From: Methylobacterium sp. NMS14P
GTDB lineage: Bacteria > Pseudomonadota > Alphaproteobacteria > Rhizobiales > Beijerinckiaceae
Reading direction: 5' to 3'
Assembly (NCBI RefSeq): GCF_028583545.1
Contig: NZ_CP087107.1
Span: 456,501-520,500 of the forward strand
Length of the DNA stretch: 64,000 nt
Positions within the stretch are counted from its first letter, which is position 1. Every line of letters starts with the position of its first letter. The notes beneath the pieces were generated by a model. That model was given only the letters and a program-made list of their open reading frames with translations. It searched no databases and was not told the DNA's origin. The translations under genes were made by a program, and so were the position numbers. Positions 51,974 through 60,755 of the stretch are shown one piece after another.

Positions 51974-53767
51974 TCACGCCGCCGCGCCCGGCGTTGGCCG
52001 AGCGGCGGTTCCCTGACCAGCGGCCACGGCGAAGACGGCAACCGGTTCGTCGAAGCCCTTCAGGCGCCGCGTCCCGAGCGACACGAGGGGGATACCGCCC
52101 CCGATCGCCTCGGCCGCCGTGCGGTCGACGAGGATCTGGCCGTCCTGAGCCGAGGCGCACAGGCGCGATGCGAGGTTCGTCACCGTGCCGATGGCCGTGT
52201 AGTCCATCCGGCTGTCGGAGCCGATGCGCCCGACCGTGGCGGGTCCCATCGCCAGGCCGACCCCGAAGCCGAGCGCATGGCCGCGCGCCCGCCAAGTCGT
52301 GGCCAGAGCCTGCACCGTCGTCTGCATCTCGACGACCATGCGGGCGGCCCGCAACGCCGGCTCGGGGCAGGCCACGGGCGCGTTCACCAGGATCATGACG
52401 CCGTCGCCGGCGAGGCTCACGAGCGTCGCCCCGTGCCGGTTCACGGTCGCACCGACCGCCGCATGGTATTCGCCCAGCACGTCCATGATCACGGTCGGCT
52501 GAGATCGGGCGGAGAACGGGGTGAAGCCGCGCAGGTCGCCGAAGACGACGACGACCTCGACGCGCTGTCCATCGAGGACGCTGTCATCGCCGGCCCGGTC
52601 CACGAGCTCGGCGACCTGCGGCGCGAGGAAGCGTTTGAGCCGGTCGATGCGCTCCGAGCGCTCCCGCGAGATCGCGACCTCGCGCGCCATCTGATTGAAG
52701 CGGGTCGCAAGTCGCCCGAGCTCGTCGACCCGCGCGATGTCGATGCGGTGATCGAACTGGCCGGCGCCGATACGGGCCGCGCCGTCCTCGAGCAAGCGGA
52801 TCGGCCCGGTCATTCGGCCGGCGAGCCAGTAGGCCAGCGCGGCGGCGAAGCCTGCGCCGGCGAGCAGCAGGCCGAGCAGGCGCCAGAAGGCGGCGCGGAT
52901 CGGCCCGAACGCCTCGGCGGCCGGCTGGTAAACGATCACGCTCCAGTCCGGACCCTGGACGGGCGCCGAGGCGGCGACCACCGCGCGCCCCGCCGAGTCC
53001 GAGCCGGCGACCGCGCGCCCATTTTGCGCGAGGATTGCAGCCCGCAGAGCTTGGAGGTTCTCGGCCGTCCGGTCCGCGGCACCGCGTAGGACGAGGCTGA
53101 TGTCGGGATGCGCGATGAGGCGACCCGGCCGGTCGAGCACGAAGGCCTGTCCGGTCTCGCCGATCCGGATCCCCACGATGACGTCTAGGATCAGCTTGAG
53201 ATTGATCTCGGCGATCGCGATGCCCGCCGCGGCTCGGTTCCCTGCCACGGCCACGGTCATGTACGGTTCGGAGTTGCGGTGGTAGGTGACGGGGCCGAAC
53301 CAAGCTTGCCCGGTCCGAGCTCCCAAGACCGCCGGATCCGCCGATGCGTCGTCTCCGCTCTCGACGCGGTTGAGGCCGATGCGCGACACAGAGAGCCGCT
53401 CCTTCGAGGCGCCGTCGATCAGCCTGAGGGTGGTTACGGCGGGGGCGTGGCGCAGGAGGCGCAGGGCATCGATGCGCCGCCGCTCGTCGGCTCCGTCCGT
53501 CCAGGGCAAGTGGACCATCCAGGCGAGCTGGTTTCCGATGCCTTCAATGAATATTGCGATACGCGCCGCCGCAGTCCGGGCCTCGGCACCGAGCAGGTCG
53601 TTCAGGTGTGCCCGCTGGTCCTTATACCCGAACCATGCCTGACTGCCGCCGGCGGCCAGCAACGGAACGACCACGGCCGCGAACAAGGCAAAGAAGTATT
53701 GCCGGAACAACGAGCCCCGCGGTGGAATCAGGACGCGAGCCATCGCCGGATCCATTCCAAGGCGCAT
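51974..53767 (-). CDS. Membrane adenylate/guanylate cyclase with dCACHE and HAMP domains
   Basis: A 597-residue sensor. Transmembrane helix near 22-42, a periplasmic double CACHE sensor (about 60-285; RTGQAWFGPVTYHRNSEPYMTVAVAG, GQAFVLDRPGRLIAHPD), a second helix near 295-315 (LLGLLLAGAGFAAALAYWLAG), HAMP (about 315-370) and a class III cyclase domain (about 410-575) with VVFGDLRGFTPFS and a downstream GDGVMILVNAP. It should make cAMP or cGMP in answer to a periplasmic ligand. The substrate-binding protein encoded next might deliver it. Start at 53767 or 53743. Confidence 0.85.
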   Translation of the reverse strand: MRLGMDPAMARVLIPPRGSLFRQYFFALFAAVVVPLLAAGGSQAWFGYKDQRAHLNDLLGAEARTAAARIAIFIEGIGNQLAWMVHLPWTDGADERRRIDALRLLRHAPAVTTLRLIDGASKERLSVSRIGLNRVESGDDASADPAVLGARTGQAWFGPVTYHRNSEPYMTVAVAGNRAAAGIAIAEINLKLILDVIVGIRIGETGQAFVLDRPGRLIAHPDISLVLRGAADRTAENLQALRAAILAQNGRAVAGSDSAGRAVVAASAPVQGPDWSVIVYQPAAEAFGPIRAAFWRLLGLLLAGAGFAAALAYWLAGRMTGPIRLLEDGAARIGAGQFDHRIDIARVDELGRLATRFNQMAREVAISRERSERIDRLKRFLAPQVAELVDRAGDDSVLDGQRVEVVVVFGDLRGFTPFSARSQPTVIMDVLGEYHAAVGATVNRHGATLVSLAGDGVMILVNAPVACPEPALRAARMVVEMQTTVQALATTWRARGHALGFGVGLAMGPATVGRIGSDSRMDYTAIGTVTNLASRLCASAQDGQILVDRTAAEAIGGGIPLVSLGTRRLKGFDEPVAVFAVAAGQGTAARPTPGAAA

Positions 53768-54023
53768 CGATCCGCTTCGGGAACCCCCGGATCGCCCACA
53801 GAACTGCCGCCGCGACGTACCGGGAATTGCCCTGTCTCGTCGATCAGCGCGCGATTATGTTCCGGACCTGAGTGCAGCGCCAGTCTGCCGGGCGCGTCGC
53901 CGACCGAAGCGGCGTTCGGGCACTTATCGAGACAAGCCGCCCTGCCGCGACGTCTGCTTCGGAGACGCGGCCCGCATCGGCCGAGCGACCGAGATGGGCA
54001 CATCACCGCCCGGCTGGTTTGGC

Positions 54024-54049
54024 GCCCCTCGACGCCGAAGCCGAGGGGC
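54024..54049 (-). terminator. Hairpin after the integrase remnant
   Basis: GCCCCTCG at 54024-54031 pairs with CGAGGGGC at 54042-54049 around a 10-base loop, just past the stop of the integrase tail read on the minus strand. Confidence 0.5.
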
Positions 54050-54056
54050 CGACCGC

Positions 54057-54183
54057 TCAAATGTCCGTCCCTTCGGCCAGCGTGAGAGCATCCTCCACAT
54101 CGACCCCGAGATACCGGACCGTGCTCTCAATCTTCGTATGGCCGAGCAGTGACCTGACCGGTATTTTGGACCGAGCCGACTGA
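54057..54183 (-). pseudogene. Tyrosine recombinase (integrase) C-terminal fragment
   Basis: The frame ends SLLGHTKIESTVRYLGVDVEDALTLAEGTDI-like sequence (residues split here for length: SLLGHTKIESTVRYLG, VDVEDALTLAEGTDI), which is the end of a phage-type integrase with the LGH of the catalytic box and the active Tyr in TVRYLG. Only about 40 residues are left; the rest was replaced by the IS3 fragment. Confidence 0.75.
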
Positions 54184-54530
54184 GAGGCTACTGCACGGCC
54201 GCTGCCATGGGTAGCTCGAAGGCCGGATCCGGGTAGCTGACGGGCGCGGGCGGGCGATCGCCAAGCGACGAATGTGGTCGGATGCGGTTGTAGGTGTTCT
54301 GCCATAGACCGATCACCATCTGTGCCTCCTTCAGCGAGTAGAAGATCTCCTGGTGCAGGCACTCGTCGCGCAGCCTGCCGTCGAAGCTCTCACAGTACCC
54401 GTTCCACGGAGATCCCGGCGCGATGTACTGGATCTGCGAGCCAGTTTTGGCGACCCATTTGCGCAGTGCTTTCGAGATCATCTCAGGGCCATCGTCGCAG
54501 CGGATGAGCTCCGGGATGCCGTGCAGGGGC
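54184..54530 (-). pseudogene. IS3-family transposase (OrfB) C-terminal fragment
   Basis: The end of an IS3-type integrase-core transposase: GIPELIRCDDGPEM, then KWVAKTGSQIQYIAPGSPW, NGYCESFDGRLRDECL and TYNRIRPHSSLGDRPPAP. Compared with the usual SPWENGYCES a Glu is missing, and the N-terminal part with the first catalytic Asp is gone. The left limit is approximate. Confidence 0.78.
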
Positions 54531-54600
54531 GATGATGGCCTGGGTCAGCGCATCTTCATCGGCCAGGCCTGGCGTTCCGAGAGGCCGTACCGCTCTCGGA

Positions 54601-55647
54601 TCACGCCGTCCGCGCGAGTTGCGCCCTGACCCGCGGGATCACCTCGGTACCCAGCAGCGTGATCGACCGCCGCATGGCGTCGGGCTCCTGCATCGCCGAA
54701 CTCATCTGGAAGGTCAGGCGGGAGATGCCGCCCAACGCTTCGCTGGCCGCGAGCGCCTTCGCCGCGACCGATTCCGGCGAACCGATGAGGTAGGCGCCGT
54801 AGGGCCCGCACATCGCCTCGAACTGCTCGTGGAGGCCCGTGCTCGGCCAGCCCCGTTCCGCCCCGATCTTCCCGAACATCTGCGCCCACCCCGGATAGAA
54901 CGCCTCCTGTGCATCCCGGTCCGTATCGGCGACGAAACCGACGGCGTGCAGCCCCACCGTCAAGGTCTCCGGGTCATGCCCGGCCTGACGTCCGGCCTCG
55001 CGGTAGAGATCGACCAGGGGCCGGAAGCGCTGGAAGCTGCCGCCGATGATGGCGACCATGAGGGGCAAGCCGAGGGTGCCCGCGCGGGCGAAGGAGGCCG
55101 GGGTCCCGCCGACGCCGACCCAGATCGGGAGACGGTCCTGGTGCGGGCGCGGGTAGACCCCCTGGCCGGTCAGCGGCGGACGGAAACGGCCGCGCCAGGT
55201 GACGTGGGTCCGGTCGCGCAGAGCCAGGAGCAGGTCGAACTTCTCGACGAAGAGCGCGTCGTAATCCTCGGCGGCGAAACCGAAGAGCGGGTAGGCCTCG
55301 CCGAAGGAGCCGCGTCCGACCACGATCTCGGCCCGCCCCTTGGCGATCAGGTCGAGGGTGGCGAACTCCTGGAAGACGCGGACCGGGTCGGCGGCGCTGA
55401 GCACCGTGACGGCGCTCGTCAGGCGGATGCGGCTGGTGCGCGCCGCCGCGGCCGCGAGGATGATGGCGGGCGCGGAGTCGAGGAATTCCGCCCTATGGTG
55501 CTCGCCGATGCCGAAGACGTCGAGCCCGGCGCGGTCGGCGACCTCGACCTCGTCCAGCAGCCGCTCCATCCGTTCCGTCGCCGTGACGGCGCGACCCGTC
55601 TTCAGGTCGGGCAGCGTGACGGCGAAGCTGTCGATGCCGATTTCCAT
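54601..55647 (-). CDS. LLM-class flavin-dependent oxidoreductase (luciferase-like)
   Basis: A 348-residue TIM-barrel enzyme. The start MEIGIDSFAVTLPD and the segments LDVFGIGEHHRAEF, RIRLTSAVTVLSAADPVRVFQ, AEIVVGRGSFGEAYPLFGF and LPIWVGVGGTPASFARA are typical of LLM oxidoreductases using FMN or F420. The ORF is open 34 residues further, without family sequence. It follows the DoxX-type gene and may be in its operon. The substrate is unknown. Confidence 0.87.
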   Translation of the reverse strand: MEIGIDSFAVTLPDLKTGRAVTATERMERLLDEVEVADRAGLDVFGIGEHHRAEFLDSAPAIILAAAAARTSRIRLTSAVTVLSAADPVRVFQEFATLDLIAKGRAEIVVGRGSFGEAYPLFGFAAEDYDALFVEKFDLLLALRDRTHVTWRGRFRPPLTGQGVYPRPHQDRLPIWVGVGGTPASFARAGTLGLPLMVAIIGGSFQRFRPLVDLYREAGRQAGHDPETLTVGLHAVGFVADTDRDAQEAFYPGWAQMFGKIGAERGWPSTGLHEQFEAMCGPYGAYLIGSPESVAAKALAASEALGGISRLTFQMSSAMQEPDAMRRSITLLGTEVIPRVRAQLARTA

Positions 55648-55753
55648 GGCGGATGACCTGTGCTGCGTAACGCGGGACCAACGGGACGCCTGAGGACGCC
55701 TGAGGACGAGGGAGGCCGAGGCAGGCGGGCTCGGCCTCCCGGTCGGCAAGGGC

Positions 55754-56152
55754 TCAGCGGCGACCGAGGACCGCGGAGATCTGATCCCGGCGCAGCCAGG
55801 CCAAGGTCGCCGTCAGGGCGAGCAGCACGGCGGCCGGGGCGGCGGGCGTGGGCAGGACGGTGAGATGGGCCAGGATGGCGCCTGCCATGGTGCAGGCAAG
55901 CCAGAGGGCGGCGAAGGCGGCGTATCCGGGGATCAGCAGGGCGACGGCCCCGGCGACTTCCACGAGGCCCGTGACGACGCGGAACCACTGGCCGACACCG
56001 ATGAGGTCGTAGACCTGCACCATCATGGGCACCCCGGCGAGCTTGGCGCCACCGGCGGCGAGGAACACCAGGGCCAGCAGCACTTGGAGCGTCCAGGCGA
56101 CGATGTTGAGCTTGCGCGACGGGGCGGGTGAGGCTGTGAGGGTCTGGGACAT
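55754..56152 (-). CDS. DoxX-like membrane protein
   Basis: A 132-residue protein with four transmembrane segments: IVAWTLQVLLALVFLAAGGAKL, WFRVVTGLVEVAGAVALLI, AAFAALWLACTMAGAILAHL and PAAVLLALTATLAWL. The first helix with GGAKL fits the DoxX family, some of which take part in thiol or quinone redox. An ATG nine bases upstream is possible. It is divergent from a LysR-type gene. Confidence 0.8.
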   Translation of the reverse strand: MSQTLTASPAPSRKLNIVAWTLQVLLALVFLAAGGAKLAGVPMMVQVYDLIGVGQWFRVVTGLVEVAGAVALLIPGYAAFAALWLACTMAGAILAHLTVLPTPAAPAAVLLALTATLAWLRRDQISAVLGRR

Positions 56153-56229
56153 GATGGGCATCCGGCTTTAGGCGGCCGACCGCGAATGCGGCTTGGCTGT
56201 GAACACAGAGCTAAGCTCCTTCCATCCCC

Positions 56230-56253
56230 CATCGAAGCCTCTATCTTTCGATG
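56230..56253. promoter_or_regulatory. Perfect inverted repeat in the DoxX/LysR intergenic region
   Basis: CATCGAA at 56230-56236 and TTCGATG at 56247-56253, 10 bases apart, containing the T-N11-A pattern of LysR-type binding sites. It lies 23 bases before the LysR-type start codon. Confidence 0.55.
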
Positions 56254-56276
56254 CGTCCCATCACCCGGGCAGATGG

Positions 56277-57167
56277 ATGCTCGATCAGCTCACCCTCGAC
56301 CAGTTGCGGACTTTCGTCGCCGCCGTCGACACCGGCAGCTTCTCCGCGGCCGGCCGCAAGCTCGGGCGCGCGCAATCCCTCGTCAGCCAATCGATGGCCA
56401 ACCTGGAGGCTCAGTCCGGCATCAAGCTGTTCGACCGGTCCAGCCGCTATCCGGTCCTGACCGAGGCCGGAAACGTGTTGCTGGCCCATGCCCGTGCGAC
56501 CGTGGCGGCCGCCGAGACCTTCAAGTCGCACGCCAGGGACCTCGCCGGCGGCCTGGAGCCGGAGGTCAGCGTCGTGCTCGACGTCCTGTTCCCGATCCAG
56601 GTGCTGACGGCCGCCGTGGTCGCGTTCCAGCCGGCATTCCCCACGACCCCGTTGCGCATCCAGGTCGAGACCCTCGGCGCTGTGATCGCGCCGGTTCTCG
56701 ACGGGCGCTGCGCCTTCGCGGTCGCCGGCGCCACGCCCCTGCTGCCCCCCGAACTCGCGCGCGAGGCGTTGTGCCAGATCGAGTTGGTGATGGTCGCCTC
56801 GCCCACGCATCCGCTCGCCCGCCGGACCGGGACGATCCTGACGCCCGACCTGGCCGAGCATGTCCAGCTGGTCCTGACCGACCGGAGCGAGCTGACCAAG
56901 GGGCGCGAGTTCGGCGTGTTCTCGCCGAGGACCTGGCGGTTGGCGGATCTCGGGGCCAAGCACGCCTTCCTGCGCTCGGGGCTTGGCTGGGGTGGGATGC
57001 CCCTCGACGTCGTCAAGGATGACCTGACCAGCGGCCAACTCGTTCGGCTGGACATCGCCGCCCTGCCCAAGGACGGCCTGTTCCTGCCGATGTGGGCCGT
57101 CTACCCCATCGAGCGCCCACCGGGCCCGGCGGGGCGATGGCTGATCTCAAAGCTGGCCTCCCCGTGA
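56277..57167 (+). CDS. LysR family regulator
   Basis: A 296-residue regulator of standard length. The HTH is LRTFVAAVDTGSFSAAGRKLGRAQSLVSQSMANLEAQSGIKLFDRSSRYPVLTEAG (residues about 8-63), and residues about 90-290 form the effector domain. It likely controls the divergent DoxX-like and LLM oxidoreductase genes. The ATG at 56277 is used since 28 upstream residues have no LysR character. Confidence 0.88.
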   Translation: MLDQLTLDQLRTFVAAVDTGSFSAAGRKLGRAQSLVSQSMANLEAQSGIKLFDRSSRYPVLTEAGNVLLAHARATVAAAETFKSHARDLAGGLEPEVSVVLDVLFPIQVLTAAVVAFQPAFPTTPLRIQVETLGAVIAPVLDGRCAFAVAGATPLLPPELAREALCQIELVMVASPTHPLARRTGTILTPDLAEHVQLVLTDRSELTKGREFGVFSPRTWRLADLGAKHAFLRSGLGWGGMPLDVVKDDLTSGQLVRLDIAALPKDGLFLPMWAVYPIERPPGPAGRWLISKLASP

Positions 57168-57338
57168 ACAGACATGCGCCTATTGCCGTAGGTGTGGCAG
57201 TGAACGCGCCTGATGCCTGCTCCGGCCTCATCATCGCAGAGGGGCGAAGTCCGATCCCGCTGTCATCGACTGGCCGACCGCAGCCAGAACGATCGGCCGC
57301 CTGCACCTTAACGGTTCGGATTTTTTACCGACGGCCTC

Positions 57339-57353
57339 TAGACGACCGGTCTA
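57339..57353. promoter_or_regulatory. TetR operator, copy 1
   Basis: TAGACGACCGGTCTA, an inverted repeat of TAGAC/GTCTA, 20 bases before the TetR start codon. An almost identical site lies after the gene at 58018. Confidence 0.7.
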
Positions 57354-57373
57354 ATTGAGACTACGTTAGCGTC

Positions 57374-57976
57374 ATGGCACACGTGAACGGGAACATCGAT
57401 GTCCGGCAAGGCATCCTCGACACCGCCCATCGCATCGTAGGCGCGAAGGGGTTCTCGGGTGTCGGTCTCAACGAGATCCTGGCCGCGGCTGGGGTCCCAA
57501 AGGGCTCGTTCTACCACTATTTTGGCTCGAAAGAGGCGTTCGGCGAGGCGTTGCTGGAGGACTACTTCGAGGATTACCTCGCGGACATCGACGCCACGCT
57601 CGCGGAGCCTGGTCTCAACCATGCCGAGCGCCTGATGAACTACTGGCGTAAGTGGCAGGCGACGCAGGGCAGCATTGACTACCAGCGCAAGTGCCTCGCC
57701 GTGAAGCTCGCGGCGGAGGTCTCGGACTTGTCCGAGCCCATGCGGCTCGCGCTCAAGAGTGGCACGGCCGGGATCATCGATCGTGTGACCGGCGCTATCG
57801 AGGGGGGCTTGGCCGAGGGGTCGCTGCAGGTCAATGGCGAGCCGCGTGCGACGGCCGAGACGCTCTACCACCTGTGGCTCGGTGCGAGCCTCATGGCGAA
57901 GATCGAGCGCACCGAGGCGCCGTTCGAGGCCGCGATGGCAACGACGCGTCGCATCCTCGACCCACAACAAACCTGA
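57374..57976 (+). CDS. TetR/AcrR family regulator (NemR/AcuR-like)
   Basis: A 200-residue repressor. HTH: RQGILDTAHRIVGAKGFSGVGLNEILAAAGVPKGSFYHYFGSKEAFGEALLEDYF. The C-terminal domain resembles regulators that sense electrophiles through cysteine, and one Cys is seen (YQRKCLAVKLAAE). TAGAC-N5-GTCTA boxes flank the gene on both sides, so it likely represses itself and the downstream genes, including the DJ-1-type enzyme. Confidence 0.87.
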   Translation: MAHVNGNIDVRQGILDTAHRIVGAKGFSGVGLNEILAAAGVPKGSFYHYFGSKEAFGEALLEDYFEDYLADIDATLAEPGLNHAERLMNYWRKWQATQGSIDYQRKCLAVKLAAEVSDLSEPMRLALKSGTAGIIDRVTGAIEGGLAEGSLQVNGEPRATAETLYHLWLGASLMAKIERTEAPFEAAMATTRRILDPQQT

Positions 57977-58017
57977 AGGCCCAGCGGCGAGGAAGCTTAT
58001 GCCACACGCCGATTTAC

Positions 58018-58032
58018 TAGACGACCAGTCTA
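58018..58032. promoter_or_regulatory. TetR operator, copy 2
   Basis: TAGACGACCAGTCTA, one base different from the copy at 57339, placed 30 bases before the next gene. It marks a second promoter under the same repressor. Confidence 0.7.
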
Positions 58033-58061
58033 CTCAAGCGTTGCCGACGAGGAGAGTGACC

Positions 58062-58310
58062 GTGACCTTCCGACCCGCACACACGATTGGCCCCTACCTT
58101 CTGCTCGCCGAGTTGGGAGGCGCGCTGTTCGGTGGCTCCGCCGCCTCGGCCGAGGAGCGCATCACCCTGGAAGCCATCGGCGCCGTCCGCATGGCAGGTG
58201 CCGAGGAGATCCGGCGCGTCGGCGCGGCGCCCCGTCCAGCCGAGGCCGTGCAGGCTCGTGGAGCGGCTGCCGAGCGCGTCGACGTCGGGATGTCTTCGCA
58301 CCGCGACTGA
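58062..58310 (+). CDS. Small exported or membrane-anchored protein
   Basis: An 82-residue protein with a GTG start eight bases after GGAG. The N-terminus is a hydrophobic, signal-like stretch (TIGPYLLLAELGGALFGGSAASA); the mature part is Ala/Arg/Glu-rich without cysteine. It lies directly after the second TetR operator and before the DJ-1-type gene. Function unknown. Confidence 0.55.
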   Translation: MTFRPAHTIGPYLLLAELGGALFGGSAASAEERITLEAIGAVRMAGAEEIRRVGAAPRPAEAVQARGAAAERVDVGMSSHRD

Positions 58311-58322
58311 ACCGACCAAGAA

Positions 58323-58352
58323 CGGAAGCCGGTCTGATCGAACCGGCTTCCG
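58323..58352 (+). terminator. Hairpin between the small protein gene and the DJ-1-type gene
   Basis: CGGAAGCCGGT at 58323-58333 and ACCGGCTTCCG at 58342-58352 form a perfect 11-base-pair stem with an 8-base loop. It may end or reduce transcription before the DJ-1-type gene. Confidence 0.6.
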
Positions 58353-58385
58353 ACAACCTTTCACCCCCACTGACCACGGAGAGCA

Positions 58386-59072
58386 ATGATGAAGATCCTG
58401 ATGGTGCTGACCTCGCACGACCGACTCGGCGACACCGGCCGGAAGACCGGCTTCTGGTTGGAGGAGCTCGCCGCGCCCTACTACGTGTTCAAGGACGCGG
58501 GCGCCGAGGTGGTCCTCGCCTCACCCAAGGGCGGCCGTCCACCGCTCGACCCGAAGAGCAACGAGCCGGGCTTCCAGACCGACCAGACCCGCCGCTTCGA
58601 GGCTGATGCCGAAGCCAACGCGGCCTTGTCGGCCACGGTCAGACTCGACGCCGTCGGCCACGACGGCTTCGACGCCGTGTTCTACCCCGGCGGGCACGGG
58701 CCTCTCTGGGACTTGGCGGAAGACCCCGCCTCCGTCCGGCTGATCGAGACGACGCTCGAGGCTGGCAAGCCCGTCACCCTCGTCTGCCATGCTCCGGGCG
58801 TGCTGCGCCACGCGAAGGCGCCCGACGGTCGATCGCTGGTCGAGGGCAAGGACGTCACCGGCTTCACCAACACCGAGGAGGAGGCGGTCGGCCTCAGCCA
58901 GGTGGTGCCCTTCCTAGTCGAGGATGAGCTCAAGCGGAACGGCGGTCGGTTCTCCAAGCTCGGCGACTGGCAGGCCTACGTGGTCGCCGACGGCCTGCTG
59001 ATCACTGGTCAGAACCCGGCCTCGTCCGGGCCCGCAGCCCAGCGGCTCCTCGATCAGCTGGCAAACGGGTGA
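58386..59072 (+). CDS. DJ-1/PfpI family protein (type 1 glutamine amidotransferase-like)
   Basis: A 228-residue protein of the HchA/Hsp31-like branch. The nucleophile Cys134 lies in LVCHAPGVL with His135 beside it, and an acidic residue near 26-27 (WLEELAAPYY). FYPGGHGPLWDL near 100 is typical. Such proteins act as glyoxalases or protein deglycases against reactive carbonyls. Under probable control of the TetR gene upstream. The start may be three bases downstream. Confidence 0.85.
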   Translation: MMKILMVLTSHDRLGDTGRKTGFWLEELAAPYYVFKDAGAEVVLASPKGGRPPLDPKSNEPGFQTDQTRRFEADAEANAALSATVRLDAVGHDGFDAVFYPGGHGPLWDLAEDPASVRLIETTLEAGKPVTLVCHAPGVLRHAKAPDGRSLVEGKDVTGFTNTEEEAVGLSQVVPFLVEDELKRNGGRFSKLGDWQAYVVADGLLITGQNPASSGPAAQRLLDQLANG

Positions 59073-59183
59073 CGCGCTTCCGGCGAGGTCCCGCCAGCGC
59101 GCGGATGACGCCGGAACCTTCATCGAGTGGCGGTGGTCGCGCGACCACCGGCACGTCCACCTCAGAGGACAGAGGATCATTCC

Positions 59184-60089
59184 ATGGCTACGCCATTGGA
59201 GACGTTCCGCCAGCTGCGGGACACCTACAAGTTCCCGTCGCCGTCCGGCTTCGTCGACACGGCCACGCCTCGCATCAAGCTCTTCTGGTCCACCGAGAAG
59301 ATCGACAGGACGCCGCTGCTGCCCGATCTGGGCATCGTCATCATGCTCAGCGGGCGGAAGACCGCGTACCTGGACGACAGGCAGGTCGACTACGACGAGG
59401 ACAACTACCTCGTCGTCAGCGCTCCCGTCCCGTTCGAGTGCGCGAGCAACGCGACCGAGCGCGAACCCCTGCTGGGGATATCCGTCGACATCGATCTTCC
59501 GACCCTCAACCGCTTCGCAAGCATATCCGGCGCAGTCCCGCTCGATGCCGCGGATGCTGCGGAGGAGCCGACGATCCTGCCCCTGGGTCTCCGGCCGACC
59601 CCCGTCGATGCCGGGCTGTCGGACGTCAGTCGGCGCCTTGTTCAAACGCTGTTCTCGCCGAGCGACACGCAGGCGCTCGGCACCTCCCTCGCCGACGAGG
59701 TCGTGTACCGGGCGCTGAAGGGCAGACAGGGCCCCACGCTGCTGGCCCTGACCAACCAGTCGAGCCAGCACGCACGCATCGCACGCGCGATCTCGCGGAT
59801 ACGCCGGAACGTCGCGGCGCCGCACACCGTGGACGACCTCGCGCTCGAGGCCGGCATGAGCGTCAGGAGCTTCCATCGCGCCTTCGTGGCGGTCACGGCT
59901 CTGCCGCCGCTGCAATACGTCAAGGTCGTCCGCCTGAACCTGGCGATGAACCTCCTCCGAGGCGGCACCCGCGACGTGGGCAAGGTGGCGCGAGTGGTCG
60001 GCTACGAGAGCAGCTCGCAGTTCAGCCGGGAGTTCAAGCGGCACTTCTCGATGTTGCCGGGCGATGTCCGCGAGGGACGGGGTTCCTGA
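59184..60089 (+). CDS. AraC family regulator with AraC_N-type sensor
   Basis: A 301-residue regulator. Residues about 15-175 are the PF06719-type N-terminal domain (GIVIMLSGRKTAYLDDRQVDYDEDNYLVVSAPVPFECASN), and about 200-298 the two-HTH AraC domain (TVDDLALEAGMSVRSFHRAFVAVT, VGKVARVVGYESSSQFSREFKRHF). AGAGGA precedes the ATG. It is 183 bases upstream of the molybdenum hydroxylase operon and on the same strand, so is the likely activator. Confidence 0.87.
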   Translation: MATPLETFRQLRDTYKFPSPSGFVDTATPRIKLFWSTEKIDRTPLLPDLGIVIMLSGRKTAYLDDRQVDYDEDNYLVVSAPVPFECASNATEREPLLGISVDIDLPTLNRFASISGAVPLDAADAAEEPTILPLGLRPTPVDAGLSDVSRRLVQTLFSPSDTQALGTSLADEVVYRALKGRQGPTLLALTNQSSQHARIARAISRIRRNVAAPHTVDDLALEAGMSVRSFHRAFVAVTALPPLQYVKVVRLNLAMNLLRGGTRDVGKVARVVGYESSSQFSREFKRHFSMLPGDVREGRGS

Positions 60090-60272
60090 GCTGCCGACGG
60101 CGCAGCAGGCGCGAGCATGTCGGCAGGGGCGGCGCACTTTGGCACGATCAGGCGAACGATTGGCAGGATCGGGTGAGCCAAACTCTAGCGGAAATTATAT
60201 CGATAATGACAGAATCGGTCTTCTTGATCGCACGTACCGGCAAGACCACAAGCCTATAGCTGGAGGCGCGGT

Positions 60273-60755
60273 TTGATCTCGTTCTCGGTCAACAAAGTCG
60301 ATGTCCATGTCGACGCGCCCGGCGACACGCCGCTACTCTGGATTCTGCGGGGTCGGCTGGGGCTGACAGGCACCAAGTTCGGGTGCGGGATCGCGCAGTG
60401 CGGGGCCTGCACCGTCCACGTCGATGGTCAGGCCCGGCGATCCTGCGTCACCCCGGTGGCGAGCGTCGGCGGCAGCGCCGTCACGACGATCGAGGGGCTG
60501 GCCGCGACAGCGGGTGCCGGCGGAGAGCTCCACCCGCTCCAAAAGGCCTGGATCGCGGCCCAGGCTCCGCAATGCGGCTACTGCCAGTCCGGGCAGATCA
60601 TGCAGGCCGCGGCCCTCCTGAGCGAGAACCCCGACCCCTCCGACGACGACATCAGCCAGGGCATGGCCGCGAACCTCTGCCGTTGCATGGCCTACCTCCG
60701 CATCCGCAGGGCGATCAAGCTCGCGGCCAGGGCGCAGAACGGAGGCCGCGGATGA
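60273..60755 (+). CDS. [2Fe-2S] subunit of a second IorA-type oxidoreductase
   Basis: A 160-residue protein with a TTG start six bases after GGAGG. [2Fe-2S] sites: [16 protein letters not shown] with RSC (about 37-65) and [12 protein letters not shown] ... [10 protein letters not shown] (about 100-145). Clearly a paralogue of the 36-kb subunit. Cytoplasmic fold, exported with its partner. Its stop overlaps the next start (ATGA). Confidence 0.9.
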   Translation: MISFSVNKVDVHVDAPGDTPLLWILRGRLGLTGTKFGCGIAQCGACTVHVDGQARRSCVTPVASVGGSAVTTIEGLAATAGAGGELHPLQKAWIAAQAPQCGYCQSGQIMQAAALLSENPDPSDDDISQGMAANLCRCMAYLRIRRAIKLAARAQNGGRG

